Of a DNA stretch of 64,000 bases, positions 17,303-25,939 are shown piece by piece. Below the pieces are notes generated by a model. That model saw only the letters and a list, made by a program, of their open reading frames with translations, did not search any database and was not told where the DNA came from. Each line of letters opens with the position of its first letter. Position 1 is the first letter of the stretch. The position numbers were made by a program, and so were the translations under genes. The DNA comes from Streptomyces sp. ML-6 (GTDB taxonomy: Bacteria; Actinomycetota; Actinomycetes; Streptomycetales; Streptomycetaceae): the NCBI RefSeq assembly GCF_030116705.1, contig NZ_JAOTIK010000001.1, positions 7,220,501 through 7,284,500 on the forward strand, in the 5' to 3' direction.

Positions 17303-18745
17303 TCATCCCGTGGCGACCTCCGACCGGTCGCCGCCCCAGAGCGTGTGGAAGGAGCCTTCCCGGTCGGTACGGCGGTAGGTGTGCGCGCCGAAGAAGTCGC
17401 GCTGTCCCTGGGTGAGCGCCGCGGGCAGCCGGTCGGCGCGCAGGCCGTCGTAGTACGAGAGCGCGGCCGCGAACCCCGGCGTCGGCACGCCCTGCCGCAC
17501 CGCCTCGGCGACCACCGCGCGCCAGTCGTCCTGCGCCGCGCCGATCTCCGCGGCGAACTTCTCGTCCGACAGCAGGCTCGGCAGGTCGGGACGGGCGTCG
17601 TAGGCGGCCCGGATCCGGTCGAGGAACGCGGCCCTGATGATGCACCCGGCCCGCCAGATCGCCGCCACCGCACCGAGGTCGACGTCCCAGTCGTACGCCT
17701 CGCTGCCCGCCCGGATCTGGTGGAACCCCTGTGTGTACGAGACGATCTTGGACGCGTACAGCGCCTGCTCCACCCGGTCCGCGAAGGCCGCGGCCTCGGC
17801 CGCGCCGAGCGGGGCGGCCGACGGGCCGGACAGGTCCCGGGCGGACTCGCGCAGATCCGCGTGCCCGGACAGGGACCGGGCGAAGACGGCCTCCGCGATT
17901 CCGGAGACGGGCACTCCCAGGTCCAGGGCGATCTGCACCGTCCAGCGGCCCGTGCCCTTCTGCTCGGCGCGGTCCTGCACGACGTCGACGAAGGGCTTCC
18001 CGGTGGCCGCGTCGGTGTGGGCGAGGACCTCCGCCGTGATCTCGATCAGATACGAGTCGAGGCGGCCGGTGTTCCAGCCGCGGAACGTCTCGGCGATCTT
18101 CGCGGGGGAGTAGCCCGCCATGGTGCGCAGCAGGTCGTACGCCTCCGCGATCAGCTGCATGTCCGCGTACTCGATGCCGTTGTGGACCATCTTCACGAAG
18201 TGTCCGGCCCCGTCGGGACCGATGTGGGTGGTGCACGGGGTGCCGTCCTTCGCCCGGGCGGCGATCCGCTCCAGCAGCGGCCCCAGCGACTCGTACGACT
18301 CGGCCGAACCGCCGGGCATGATGCTCGGCCCGTTCAGCGCGCCCTCCTCGCCCCCCGAGATGCCGACGCCGACGAAGTGGATGCCGCGCCCGCGCAGCTC
18401 CTTCTCCCGGCGCCGGGTGTCCTGGAAGTGCGCGTTGCCGCCGTCGATGATGACGTCGCCCTCTTCGAGGAGCGGGGCGAACTCCTGGATCACGGCATCG
18501 GTCGGATCACCCGCCTTCACCATGATCACGAGCCGGCGCGGCCGTTCGAGCGCCGCGACGAACTCCTGCGGGGTGCGCGCGGCGACGAAGGTTCCCTCGC
18601 CGCCGAACTCCTCCACCAGGGCGTCCGTCCGCGCGGTCGTCCGGTTGTGCACCGCGACCGTGAGGCCGTTGCGGGCGAAGTTGCGCGCGAGGTTGCGGCC
18701 CATGACCGCGAGCCCCGTGACGCCGATCTGTGCCGTGCCGCTCAT
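17303..18745 (-). CDS. gnd: 6-phosphogluconate dehydrogenase, decarboxylating
   Basis: 480-residue long-form enzyme converting 6-phosphogluconate to ribulose 5-phosphate with NADP+ reduction. The Rossmann start reads IGVTGLAVMGRNLARN, followed by NRTTARTD; the substrate and catalytic regions show DGGNAHFQDT, GVGISGGEEGALNGPSIMPGG and HFVKMVHNGIEYADMQ, which includes the catalytic Lys. C-terminal QGFHQIRAGSEAY and AHTYRRTDREGSFHT are also typical. Length is that of the standard dimeric enzyme, not the shorter archaeal type. It is monocistronic and divergent from the TetR/hydrolase pair. Confidence 0.95.
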   Translation of the reverse strand: MSGTAQIGVTGLAVMGRNLARNFARNGLTVAVHNRTTARTDALVEEFGGEGTFVAARTPQEFVAALERPRRLVIMVKAGDPTDAVIQEFAPLLEEGDVIIDGGNAHFQDTRRREKELRGRGIHFVGVGISGGEEGALNGPSIMPGGSAESYESLGPLLERIAARAKDGTPCTTHIGPDGAGHFVKMVHNGIEYADMQLIAEAYDLLRTMAGYSPAKIAETFRGWNTGRLDSYLIEITAEVLAHTDAATGKPFVDVVQDRAEQKGTGRWTVQIALDLGVPVSGIAEAVFARSLSGHADLRESARDLSGPSAAPLGAAEAAAFADRVEQALYASKIVSYTQGFHQIRAGSEAYDWDVDLGAVAAIWRAGCIIRAAFLDRIRAAYDARPDLPSLLSDEKFAAEIGAAQDDWRAVVAEAVRQGVPTPGFAAALSYYDGLRADRLPAALTQGQRDFFGAHTYRRTDREGSFHTLWGGDRSEVATG

Positions 18746-18860
18746 CCGTGTGCTCCACCATCTGTGTCGGAAATGCCCGGATCTTCGATTTTGCCGGGAT
18801 CTTCAGTATGGATTCGGGGCGGGGGAACGGCCTGTTCGCCATCGATCGCGCGAAGTGACC

Positions 18861-18896
18861 TTGACGTGTTAGAAAAGTACCTAGGACCCCTAGGGT
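18861..18896. promoter_or_regulatory. Probable TetR operator: paired CCTAGG boxes
   Basis: CCTAGG at 18880-18885 and again at 18889-18894 form a self-complementary site (CCTAGGACCCCTAGG) 23 bases before the TetR start. A TTGACG -35-like box at 18861 lies just upstream, so a bound protein would cover the -10 area. Autoregulation by the adjacent TetR is the natural reading. Confidence 0.55.
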
Positions 18897-18917
18897 TGAT
18901 TGCGGCGGAGGTGGCGG

Positions 18918-19514
18918 ATGGTTCGCGCGGGACTCACGACCGAGCGCGTGGTGGAGGCGGCGGCCGACCTGGCCGACGACATCGGCTTCGACAAGGTCAC
19001 GATCTCCGCCCTGGCCCGGGGCTTCGGCGTCAAGGACGCCAGCCTGTACTCGCACGTCAAGAACCTCCAGGACCTGCGGTTCCGGGTCGCGGTGCTGGCC
19101 TCCGAGGAGTTCATCGACCGGATCGCCGGCGCCGTGGTGGGCCGGGCCGGGAAGGACGCCCTGGTCGGGTTCGCCGATGCCTACCGGGCTTTCGCGCTGG
19201 AGCGGCCGGGCCGGTACGAGGCGACGCAGCTGCGGGTCGATCCCGCCGTCGCGGCCCGGACGTCCGCGTACCGCCGCACCATCGAGACCACGGGAGCGAT
19301 GCTGCGGGCCTACGGTCTGGCCGAGCCCGATCTCACGGACGCCGTACGGCTGTTGCGCAGCACCTTCCACGGCTTCTGCGCGCTGGAGGCGAGCGGGGGC
19401 TTCGGTGCGCCCCGTGACGTGCAGACGTCCTGGGAACGAGCCGTCGAGGCCCTGCACTTCCTGCTGGAGCACTGGCCGTCGGCCCCGAACGACGGGGAGG
19501 ACGAGGATGGCTGA
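18918..19514 (+). CDS. TetR-family transcriptional regulator
   Basis: 198 residues. The N-terminal TetR helix-turn-helix is clear: VVEAAADLADDIGFDKVTISALARGFGVKDASLYSHVKNL, in two parts, with the ASLYSHV recognition helix. The ligand-binding half (ALVGFADAYRAFALERPGRY, LLRSTFHGFCALEASGGFG) fits the WHG/TetR_C_33 type. ATG 18918 follows GGCGGAGGTGGC. It overlaps the hydrolase gene by eight bases, so it probably controls that gene and itself through the palindrome just upstream. Ligand unknown. Confidence 0.88.
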   Translation: MVRAGLTTERVVEAAADLADDIGFDKVTISALARGFGVKDASLYSHVKNLQDLRFRVAVLASEEFIDRIAGAVVGRAGKDALVGFADAYRAFALERPGRYEATQLRVDPAVAARTSAYRRTIETTGAMLRAYGLAEPDLTDAVRLLRSTFHGFCALEASGGFGAPRDVQTSWERAVEALHFLLEHWPSAPNDGEDEDG

Positions 19515-20445
19515 CCGCCTGGCACCGGACCGCGCCGGACACCTGGAGGTGCCCGGCGCGACGCTGTACCACGAGGTGCGCGGCGAGGGCCCGTTGCTGC
19601 TGTTGCTGCCGGGAGGCAGCGCCGACGCGGGGATCTACGACCGGATGGCGGCGCGGCTCGCCGACAGATGGACCGTCGCGACCCTCGACCCGCGCGGATA
19701 CTCGCGCAGCCTCCTCGACGGTGGGCCGGCCGAGCAGCGGGTGGCGGTGCAGAGCGAGGACGCGTACCGGCTGATCGAGCTGCTCGCGCCGGGCGGCGGA
19801 CCGGTGTCGGTCTTCGGTGCCAGTTCGGGGGCGATCGTGGCCCTGGACCTGCTCGCCCGGCACCCCGAGCGGCTGCACCGGGTGGTCGCGCACGAACCGC
19901 CCCTGGTGGAACTGCTGCCCGATCCGGAACGGGGACGACGGCTCTTCGCCTCGGTGCGGGACTCCTTCCGCGACGGCGGGGTGGCCGCGGCGCTGGCCAC
20001 CATGACGGAAGGCCTCATGGACCCGGACGAGGCCCCGGCCCTGGACGAGCCCCCGGTTCCGGACGAGGCCCAGGCCCCGGACGCGCCGCCCGTACAGGGG
20101 ACGACGACGGCGGCGAAGACGGGGAGGGCGGCGGAGCCGGTCGAGCAGACCGTGCGGGAGGCCGAGGCCGTGCAGCGGATGCATGCCAACCTTCCGATGT
20201 TCCTGGAGCACGTGCTGTGCTCGTTCAGCGGTCACACCCTGGACCTGGAAGCGCTGGCCCGCGGCGGAGGGAAGCTGGTCGTCGGGATCGGGGAGGAATC
20301 CGGCACCCTGCTCACGGCGGTTCCGGCCTCCCGGCTGGCGGACCGGGCGGGCGGCAGGCTCGTGGAGTTCCCCGGCGGGCACACCGGATCGAGCGAGCAC
20401 CCCGAGGCGTTCGCCGCGCGGCTGCGGTCGGTATTGCTCGACTGA
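19507..20445 (+). CDS. Alpha/beta hydrolase with acidic Pro-rich insert
   Basis: 312 residues of the alpha/beta-hydrolase fold. The N-terminal strand is LYHEVRGEGPLLLLLPGGSAD, the nucleophile elbow [18 protein letters not shown] (Ser in GASSG), and the terminal His is probably in FPGGHTGSSEHP. An insertion of about 45 residues (DEAPALDEPPVPDEAQAPD and on, then TTTAAKTGRAAEP) sits where the cap domain would be and looks disordered. Co-expressed with the TetR gene by an eight-base overlap. Substrate cannot be inferred; small-ester hydrolase or haloperoxidase-like are both possible. Confidence 0.85.
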   Translation: MADRLAPDRAGHLEVPGATLYHEVRGEGPLLLLLPGGSADAGIYDRMAARLADRWTVATLDPRGYSRSLLDGGPAEQRVAVQSEDAYRLIELLAPGGGPVSVFGASSGAIVALDLLARHPERLHRVVAHEPPLVELLPDPERGRRLFASVRDSFRDGGVAAALATMTEGLMDPDEAPALDEPPVPDEAQAPDAPPVQGTTTAAKTGRAAEPVEQTVREAEAVQRMHANLPMFLEHVLCSFSGHTLDLEALARGGGKLVVGIGEESGTLLTAVPASRLADRAGGRLVEFPGGHTGSSEHPEAFAARLRSVLLD

Positions 20446-20627
20446 ACCGGCCCCGGCGCGTGAGACCGGGAAGAACGGGGCGCGGGACGTAGGCTCTGTG
20501 CCGTCGGCCGCCACCTCGGCGAGACGCCGGCCGGGCGCGAGCGATGCGCCGGCAGGGCTGTACGGGCTGGTGACCGCGGCGGGGACGACTCCGCGAAACC
20601 CACCTCACCGCACAGGGGAATCTCGAC

Positions 20628-21305
20628 ATGCGCACTTCCCGGATCAGCACTCTCGCTCCGACCGCCGCCCTCGCCCTGTCCCTCACCGCCTGCGGTGGTT
20701 CGGGCAGCGCCCTCGGCGAGGCCACGAGCACCCGCATGGGGACCACCACCACGGTGGACGGTTCGGCGGGGGTGGAGAACGTGCGGCAGGTGTCGGGGAC
20801 GGACGACGGCAGGAACGTCCTCGCCTCCGTCTCGCGCTCCGGCTCCGCCGGGGGCGGCACCGTCACCTCCGCCGGTGCCGTTCCGTGCACGGGCGACGAG
20901 ATGGCGTACTCCGTCCTGCACCGCTTCCCGGACCAGCCGGGCGAGCACCTGCTGATCACCGCGCGGAACGCCGGCTCCGAACCCTGCTGGGTCACCTCGT
21001 CCCCGTCGGTCGTGCTCGGGAACGGCCCGGAGGTCCTGCCCCACTCGACGAAGGACGCCCCGGGCGGCAGCGCCCGGATCACGGTCCGGTCCGGCGGCAA
21101 GGTCTACTCCGCCGTGGCGCTCTTCGCCGACGGCCCGGGGCCCCGCACGGCGACAGGCCTCTCGATCGCCCTGCGCGACGGGACCGGGCACATGGGCCCG
21201 GCCGTCGAGCAGGACGCCCGCGACGGCGAGGGCGTGCCGTCGGAGTTCACCTGGACCAGTGCCGACGTCACGAACTGGAACACGGCCAAGCCCTACGACT
21301 TCTGA
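20628..21305 (+). CDS. DUF4232-like lipoprotein
   Basis: 225 residues with a lipoprotein signal (MRTSRISTLAPTAALALSLTAC, lipobox LTAC followed by GGSGS). The mature part contains PCTGDEMAYSV, LLITARNAGSEPCWVTSSPSV and KVYSAVALFADGPG, the pattern of DUF4232 extracytoplasmic beta-sandwich proteins with a conserved Cys pair. It should be anchored outside the membrane. A hairpin follows, so it is monocistronic. No specific role is known to me. Confidence 0.78.
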   Translation: MRTSRISTLAPTAALALSLTACGGSGSALGEATSTRMGTTTTVDGSAGVENVRQVSGTDDGRNVLASVSRSGSAGGGTVTSAGAVPCTGDEMAYSVLHRFPDQPGEHLLITARNAGSEPCWVTSSPSVVLGNGPEVLPHSTKDAPGGSARITVRSGGKVYSAVALFADGPGPRTATGLSIALRDGTGHMGPAVEQDARDGEGVPSEFTWTSADVTNWNTAKPYDF

Positions 21306-21333
21306 CCGAGCCGGACCCGACCGGGCAGGACCG

Positions 21334-21375
21334 GGGCGCCCGGCCCACGTCGGCTCGTGACGGGGCCGGGCGCCC
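21334..21375. terminator. 13-bp hairpin after the lipoprotein gene
   Basis: GGGCGCCCGGCCC at 21334-21346 pairs exactly with GGGCCGGGCGCCC at 21363-21375; loop 16 bases. Confidence 0.7.
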
Positions 21376-21486
21376 GCAGCCGTACCGGCACGTCGCGCTT
21401 CCTTCCGCACAGCAGCGCCCCCGGTGAAGTGCCGTGCGGGAAAAGTTCGTTGCGAACGCCCCGGCCGTGGCTGAGAGACTGGGCCC

Positions 21487-22146
21487 ATGGAGACGACGAG
21501 GCGATTCCGGGCAGCGGCCGTGGAGTGGGCGGCCGACGGTGCCGGGGCGCCGGCGGCCGCCGCGGTCGCGCGCGAACTGGCCACCGGCCCCGCCCTGCGC
21601 ACGGCCGTGCTCGTGGAGGGGGCCAGCGACCAGGTGGCGCTCGAAGTGCTGGCCGCACGCCACGGCCGCACCCTCGACGCGGAGGGCATCGCCGTCATTC
21701 CGCTCGGAGGCGCCACCAACATCGGCCGATTCCTGAACCTGTTGGGCCCCCGGGGGCTCGGCATCGCGGTGGCGGGCTTGTGCGACGTCGGCGAGGAGGG
21801 GCACTTCTCGCGCGCACTGGAGCGGGCGGGTCTCGGCCGCGACCTCACGCGCGCCGACATGGAGCCGCTCGGTTTCCAGGTGTGCGTCGCCGACCTGGAG
21901 GAGGAGCTGATCCGCGCACTCGGCGCCGACTCCGTGCAACAGGTCATCGAGGCCGAGGGCGACCTGCGGGCCTTCCACATCTTCCAGAAGCAGCCCGCCC
22001 AGCGTGAGCGGAGCGTCGAGCGGCAGCTGCGGCGCTTCATGGGAACCATCAGCGGCCGGAAGAGCCAGTACGCCCGCTCGCTCGTCGACGCCCTGGACCT
22101 CGCCCGAGTACCGCGCCCACTGGACCGCCTGCTCGCGCACCTGTAG
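21487..22146 (+). CDS. Orphan TOPRIM-domain protein (OLD/DUF4435-like)
   Basis: 219 residues. A TOPRIM-type nucleotidyl transfer/hydrolase core is suggested by VLVEGASDQVALEVLAARHG (Glu44, Ser47-Asp48) followed by IAVIPLGGATNIGRFL and the strand IAVAGLCDVGEEGHF with Asp100. The usual DxD is DxG here, with two Glu following. No ATPase (OLD) half is attached or adjacent, and no helicase partner is seen. The C-terminal helical part (QRERSVERQLRRFMGTIS, GRKSQYARSLVDAL) is basic and could touch nucleic acid. GCCCATG start without a good RBS suggests a leaderless or short-leader mRNA. Function unknown. Confidence 0.7.
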   Translation: METTRRFRAAAVEWAADGAGAPAAAAVARELATGPALRTAVLVEGASDQVALEVLAARHGRTLDAEGIAVIPLGGATNIGRFLNLLGPRGLGIAVAGLCDVGEEGHFSRALERAGLGRDLTRADMEPLGFQVCVADLEEELIRALGADSVQQVIEAEGDLRAFHIFQKQPAQRERSVERQLRRFMGTISGRKSQYARSLVDALDLARVPRPLDRLLAHL

Positions 22147-22284
22147 CGGCTCGACCGGCGGATGCGGGGGAGTGACGCGGCTTTTCCCGCACCGCGCGAC
22201 GGCACCCGGCCCCCCGTACGTCCGTACGCGGGGCCGGGGCCGGGGGCGGAGCGGTGCGTCCCCCAACCTCACGAGTCAGTACAC

Positions 22285-23070
22285 CTAGAGCGGCGTGACG
22301 TACGCGCCGGAGAGTCCGCCGTCGACCAGGAAGTCGGTGGCGTTGACGAAGGAGGAGTCGTCGCTGGCCAGGAAGGCCACGGCGGCGGCCATCTCGTCGG
22401 GTTCGGCGAACCGGCCGACCGGGATGTGTACCAGCCTGCGCGCCGCCCGCTCCGGGTCCTTGGCGAACAGCTCCTGGAGCAGCGGGGTGTTGACCGGCCC
22501 GGGGCACAGGGCGTTGACCCGGATGCCCTCACGGGCGAACTGCACCCCGAGCTCGCGGGACATGGCCAGCACGCCGCCCTTGGACGCGGTGTAGGAGATC
22601 TGCGAGGTGGCGGCGCCCATCCGGGCCACGAACGAGGCGGTGTTGATGATGGAGCCCTTGCCCTGGCGGCGCATGTAGGGGATCGCTGCCTTGCAGCACA
22701 GGTAGACGGAGGTGAGGTTGACCTCCTGCACCCGCCGCCAGGCGTCGAGGCCGGTCTCCAGGATGGAGTCGTCCTCGGGCGGTGAGATCCCCGCGTTGTT
22801 GAAGGCGATGTCGACCGAGCCGTACGTGTCGAACGCGGCCTTGAACAACGCCTCGACCTGCTCGGCGTCCGTGACGTCGGTACGGACGAAGAGGCCCGCG
22901 ACCTCCTCGGCGACGGCCTTTCCGCTCTCCTCGTCCACGTCCGCGCAGACGACGTGGGCGCCCTCGTCGGCCAGGCGCCGTGCGGTGGCGAGCCCGATGC
23001 CGCTGCCGGCTCCGGTGACGACGGCGGTGCGGCCGACCAGGCGGCGGCAGACGGCGGTGGTGTCGGTCAT
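22285..23070 (-). CDS. Short-chain dehydrogenase/reductase
   Basis: 261-residue classical SDR. Cofactor motif TGAGSGIG near residue 20, NNAG at FNNAGISPP, catalytic Ser in INTASF and the YxxxK pair in ISYTASKGGVLAMSRE; NAD preference is suggested by Asp in VCADVDEE. It starts seven bases after the aldehyde dehydrogenase stop and is the last gene of the operon with the gamma-glutamyl ligase. A comparable SDR flanks glnA4 in Streptomyces coelicolor as I recall, so it may oxidise an alcohol or gamma-glutamylated intermediate; that is inference. Confidence 0.88.
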   Translation of the reverse strand: MTDTTAVCRRLVGRTAVVTGAGSGIGLATARRLADEGAHVVCADVDEESGKAVAEEVAGLFVRTDVTDAEQVEALFKAAFDTYGSVDIAFNNAGISPPEDDSILETGLDAWRRVQEVNLTSVYLCCKAAIPYMRRQGKGSIINTASFVARMGAATSQISYTASKGGVLAMSRELGVQFAREGIRVNALCPGPVNTPLLQELFAKDPERAARRLVHIPVGRFAEPDEMAAAVAFLASDDSSFVNATDFLVDGGLSGAYVTPL

Positions 23071-23076
23071 GGTGCT

Positions 23077-24480
23077 TCAGGCCTCCGTGCTGATGAAGAC
23101 GTTCTTGGTTTCGGTGAAGGCGGCGAGGGCGTCGGGACCGAGTTCACGGCCCAGCCCGGACTGCTTGTAACCGCCGAAGGGAGTCGAGTAGCGCACGCTG
23201 GAGTGCGAGTTGACCGAGAGGTTCCCGGCCCGCAGGCCCTGCGCCACGCGCAGGGCGCGGCCCACGTCGCGGGTCCAGACCGAGCCGGAGAGCCCGTACT
23301 CCGTCGCGTTCGCCAGGCGTACGGCGTCCGTCTCGTCGTCGAAGGGCAGGACCACGGCGACCGGGCCGAACACCTCCTCGACGGCCACCGGCGCTTCCGG
23401 CGACACCCCGGCGAGCACGGTCGGCGGATACCAGAACCCCGGACCCTCCGGTGCCCGGCCGAGGATCGTCCGTACGCCGTCCGGCGGACCGTCCCCGCCG
23501 GGGCCGTCCACGAAACCGCGCACCCGGTCCCGCTGGGCGGCGGAGATCAGCGGCCCCATCATGGTCTTCTCGTCGGACGGGTCGCCGACCACCACGGCGG
23601 CGACGGCCGGTGCCAGCAGATCGAGGAAGCGGTCGTGGACGGAGCGTTCGACGAGGATGCGGGTCCGGGCGCAGCAGTCCTGGCCGGCGTTGTCCAGGAA
23701 GGACATCGGGGCGGCGGCGGCCGCGGCGGCCAGATCGGCGTCGGCGAAGACCACGTTCGGGCTCTTGCCGCCGAGCTCCAGGGTGAGGGGCTTCACGCGG
23801 TCGGCACAGCGGGCCATGATGTGCTTGCCGGTCCGGGTGGAGCCGGTGAAGACGATCTTGGCCACGCCGGGGTGCTCCACCAGGGCGTTCCCGGCCACCG
23901 CGCCCTCGCCCGGGAGCACCTGGAAGAGCCCGTCGGGCAGTCCGGCCACCAGGGCCAGCTCGGCCAGGCGCAGCGCGGTCAGCGGTGTGGTCTCGGCGGG
24001 CTTGAGCAGGACGGCGTTGCCGGCGGCGAGCGCCGGGGCCGTGCCCCAGGCGGCGATCGGCATCGGGAAGTTCCAGGGCGCGATGACACCGATGACGCCG
24101 AGGGGTTCCAGCAGGGTGAAGTCGATGCCGCCCGCGACCGGGATCTGCCGGCCCGTCAGGCGCTCGGCGCCCCCCGCGCAGTAGTCGAGGAGGTCGCGCA
24201 CATTGCCCGCCTCCCAGCGGGCGTTGCCGATGGTGTGGCCGGCCTCGCGGACCTCCAACAGGGCCAGTTCCTCGACGTGTTCGTCGACCACGGCGGCGAA
24301 GCGGCGCAGCAGTCGGGCGCGGTCGGCGGGTGCGGCGGCGGCCCAGGCGCGCTGGGCGGTGGCGGCGCGGACGACGGCCGCGTCGACGTCGGCGGGGGTG
24401 GCGGCCGGGACGGTCGCGAGGACCTCGGCCGTGGCCGGGTTCAGGACGTTCAGATGGCGGGGTTCGGGCTGATGGGACAC
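23077..24480 (-). CDS. NAD(P)+-dependent aldehyde dehydrogenase
   Basis: 467 residues with the full ALDH pattern: PWNFPMPI, KPAETTPLTALRLAEL, FTGSTRTGKHI, the general-base Glu in LELGGKSPNVVFADAD, the nucleophile region NAGQDCCARTRI, and EVFGPVAVVLPF. It lies between the gamma-glutamyl ligase and SDR genes, so its likely substrate is an aldehyde produced while degrading a gamma-glutamylated amine. The order ligase-ALDH-SDR parallels what I recall around glnA4 of S. coelicolor. A GGGAGCA tandem repeat occupies the short gap to the upstream gene. Confidence 0.92.
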   Translation of the reverse strand: MSHQPEPRHLNVLNPATAEVLATVPAATPADVDAAVVRAATAQRAWAAAAPADRARLLRRFAAVVDEHVEELALLEVREAGHTIGNARWEAGNVRDLLDYCAGGAERLTGRQIPVAGGIDFTLLEPLGVIGVIAPWNFPMPIAAWGTAPALAAGNAVLLKPAETTPLTALRLAELALVAGLPDGLFQVLPGEGAVAGNALVEHPGVAKIVFTGSTRTGKHIMARCADRVKPLTLELGGKSPNVVFADADLAAAAAAAPMSFLDNAGQDCCARTRILVERSVHDRFLDLLAPAVAAVVVGDPSDEKTMMGPLISAAQRDRVRGFVDGPGGDGPPDGVRTILGRAPEGPGFWYPPTVLAGVSPEAPVAVEEVFGPVAVVLPFDDETDAVRLANATEYGLSGSVWTRDVGRALRVAQGLRAGNLSVNSHSSVRYSTPFGGYKQSGLGRELGPDALAAFTETKNVFISTEA

Positions 24481-24498
24481 GTACGGGCCTCGATCATC

Positions 24499-24560
24499 GG
24501 GAGCAGGGAGCAGGGAGCAGGGAGCAGGGAGCAGGGCACGAGGAGTGGGGAGTGGGGAGT
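24499..24560. repeat. GGGAGCA x5 tandem repeat plus GGGGAGT repeats
   Basis: Five perfect copies of the heptamer GGGAGCA run from 24499 to 24533, followed by a diverged GGGGAGT array up to about 24560. The block fills the gap between the ALDH start (24480) and the ligase stop (24575); as RNA (minus strand) it reads CCCTGCT repeats. Confidence 0.9.
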
Positions 24561-24574
24561 GGTACGGAGGGAGG

Positions 24575-25939
24575 TCACAGGCGCTCGAAGGAACGGCGCA
24601 GCTCCCAGTCGGTCACGGCGGCGTCGTACGCGGCGAGTTCGACACGCGCCATGTTCAGGTAGTGCGCGACGACCTCCTCGCCGAAGGCCTCCTTGGCGAT
24701 GGGGCTGGCCTCCCACAGGTCGGCGGCCTCGCGCAGGGTGGTCGGCACCTGCTGGTAATCGGCGGTGTAGGCGTTGCCGGTGCACACCTCCGGCAGCGGC
24801 AGTTCGTGTTCCACGCCGTACAGCCCCGCGGCGACCAGACCGGCGGTGGCGAGGTACGGGTTGACGTCGCCGCCGGGCAGCCGGTTCTCGAAACGGCGGG
24901 AACGGCCGTGGCCGACCACCCGCAGCGAACAGGTGCGGTTGTCGTGGCCCCAGGCGACGGCCGTCGGTGCGAACGACCCGGGCTGGAACCTCTTGTAGGA
25001 GTTGATGTTCGGCGCGTACAGCAACGAGAAGTCGCGCAGCGCGGCGAGCTGTCCGGCCAGGAAGTGCCGCATCAGCGGCGACATGCCGTCCGGGCCGTCG
25101 CCCGCCATCGCGTTGTCGCCATCGCGATCGGTGAGCGAGAGGTGGATGTGGCAGGAATTGCCCTCGCGCTCGTCGTACTTGGCCATGAAGGTGAGCGAGA
25201 CGCCCTCCTGCGCGGCGATCTCCTTGGCGCCCGTCTTGTAGACGGCGTGCTGGTCGCAGGTGATCAGCGCCTCGTCGTAGCGGAAGGCGATCTCGTGCTG
25301 GCCGAGGTTGCACTCGCCCTTGGCCGACTCGACGGTCAGCCCGGCGGCCTGCATCTCGTTGCGGATGCGGCGCAGCAGCGGTTCGACGCGGCCGGAGCCC
25401 AGGATGGAGTAGTCGACGTTGTACTGGTTGGCCGGGGTCAGCCCGCGGTAGCCGCGGTCCCAGGCCTCCTCGTAGCTGTCCTTGAAGACGATGAACTCCA
25501 GCTCCGTGCCCACCTGGGCCCGGTAGCCGAGTCCGGCCAGCCGGTCCAGCTGGCGGCGCAGGACCTGGCGCGGCGCGGCGACGACCGGGCTGCCGTCGTG
25601 CCAGGCGAGGTCGGCCAGCAGCAGGGCGGTGCCCTCGTGCCAGGGGACGAGCCGCAGCGAGGCGAGGTCCGGGATCATGGCGAAGTCGCCGTAGCCGTGC
25701 TCCCAGGAGGACATCGCGTAGCCGTCGACGGTGTTCATGTCGGTGTCCACGGCCAGCAGGTAGTTGCAGCCCTCGGTGCCGTGCTCCAGGACCTCGTCGA
25801 GGAAGAACCCGGCGGCGAACCGCTTCCCCTGGAGCCGCCCCTGCATGTCGGGAAACGCCAGCACGACGGTGTCGATCGACCCGTTCGCGACGAGCGAGCG
25901 CAGCTCCTCGACGGCGAGCGGGGGTGTGCGGTCTGCCAC
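24575..25939 (-). CDS. Glutamine synthetase-like gamma-glutamyl ligase (GlnA4-type)
   Basis: 454 residues of the GS type I-like fold, closest in context to gamma-glutamylethanolamide synthetase GlnA4, which ligates L-glutamate to ethanolamine using ATP. Active-site segments: VGTELEFIVF, ESAKGECNLGQHEIAFRY, NSCHIHLSL, SYKRFQPGSFAPTAVAWG, NRTCSLRVVG and ENRLPGGDVNPYLA. GTG 25939 has an ideal RBS (GGAGGAATCCC); a much longer open frame upstream is spurious. The divergent ethanolamine-type permease supports an ethanolamine substrate, but polyamines (PuuA/GlnA3 role) remain possible. Confidence 0.82.
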   Translation of the reverse strand: MADRTPPLAVEELRSLVANGSIDTVVLAFPDMQGRLQGKRFAAGFFLDEVLEHGTEGCNYLLAVDTDMNTVDGYAMSSWEHGYGDFAMIPDLASLRLVPWHEGTALLLADLAWHDGSPVVAAPRQVLRRQLDRLAGLGYRAQVGTELEFIVFKDSYEEAWDRGYRGLTPANQYNVDYSILGSGRVEPLLRRIRNEMQAAGLTVESAKGECNLGQHEIAFRYDEALITCDQHAVYKTGAKEIAAQEGVSLTFMAKYDEREGNSCHIHLSLTDRDGDNAMAGDGPDGMSPLMRHFLAGQLAALRDFSLLYAPNINSYKRFQPGSFAPTAVAWGHDNRTCSLRVVGHGRSRRFENRLPGGDVNPYLATAGLVAAGLYGVEHELPLPEVCTGNAYTADYQQVPTTLREAADLWEASPIAKEAFGEEVVAHYLNMARVELAAYDAAVTDWELRRSFERL

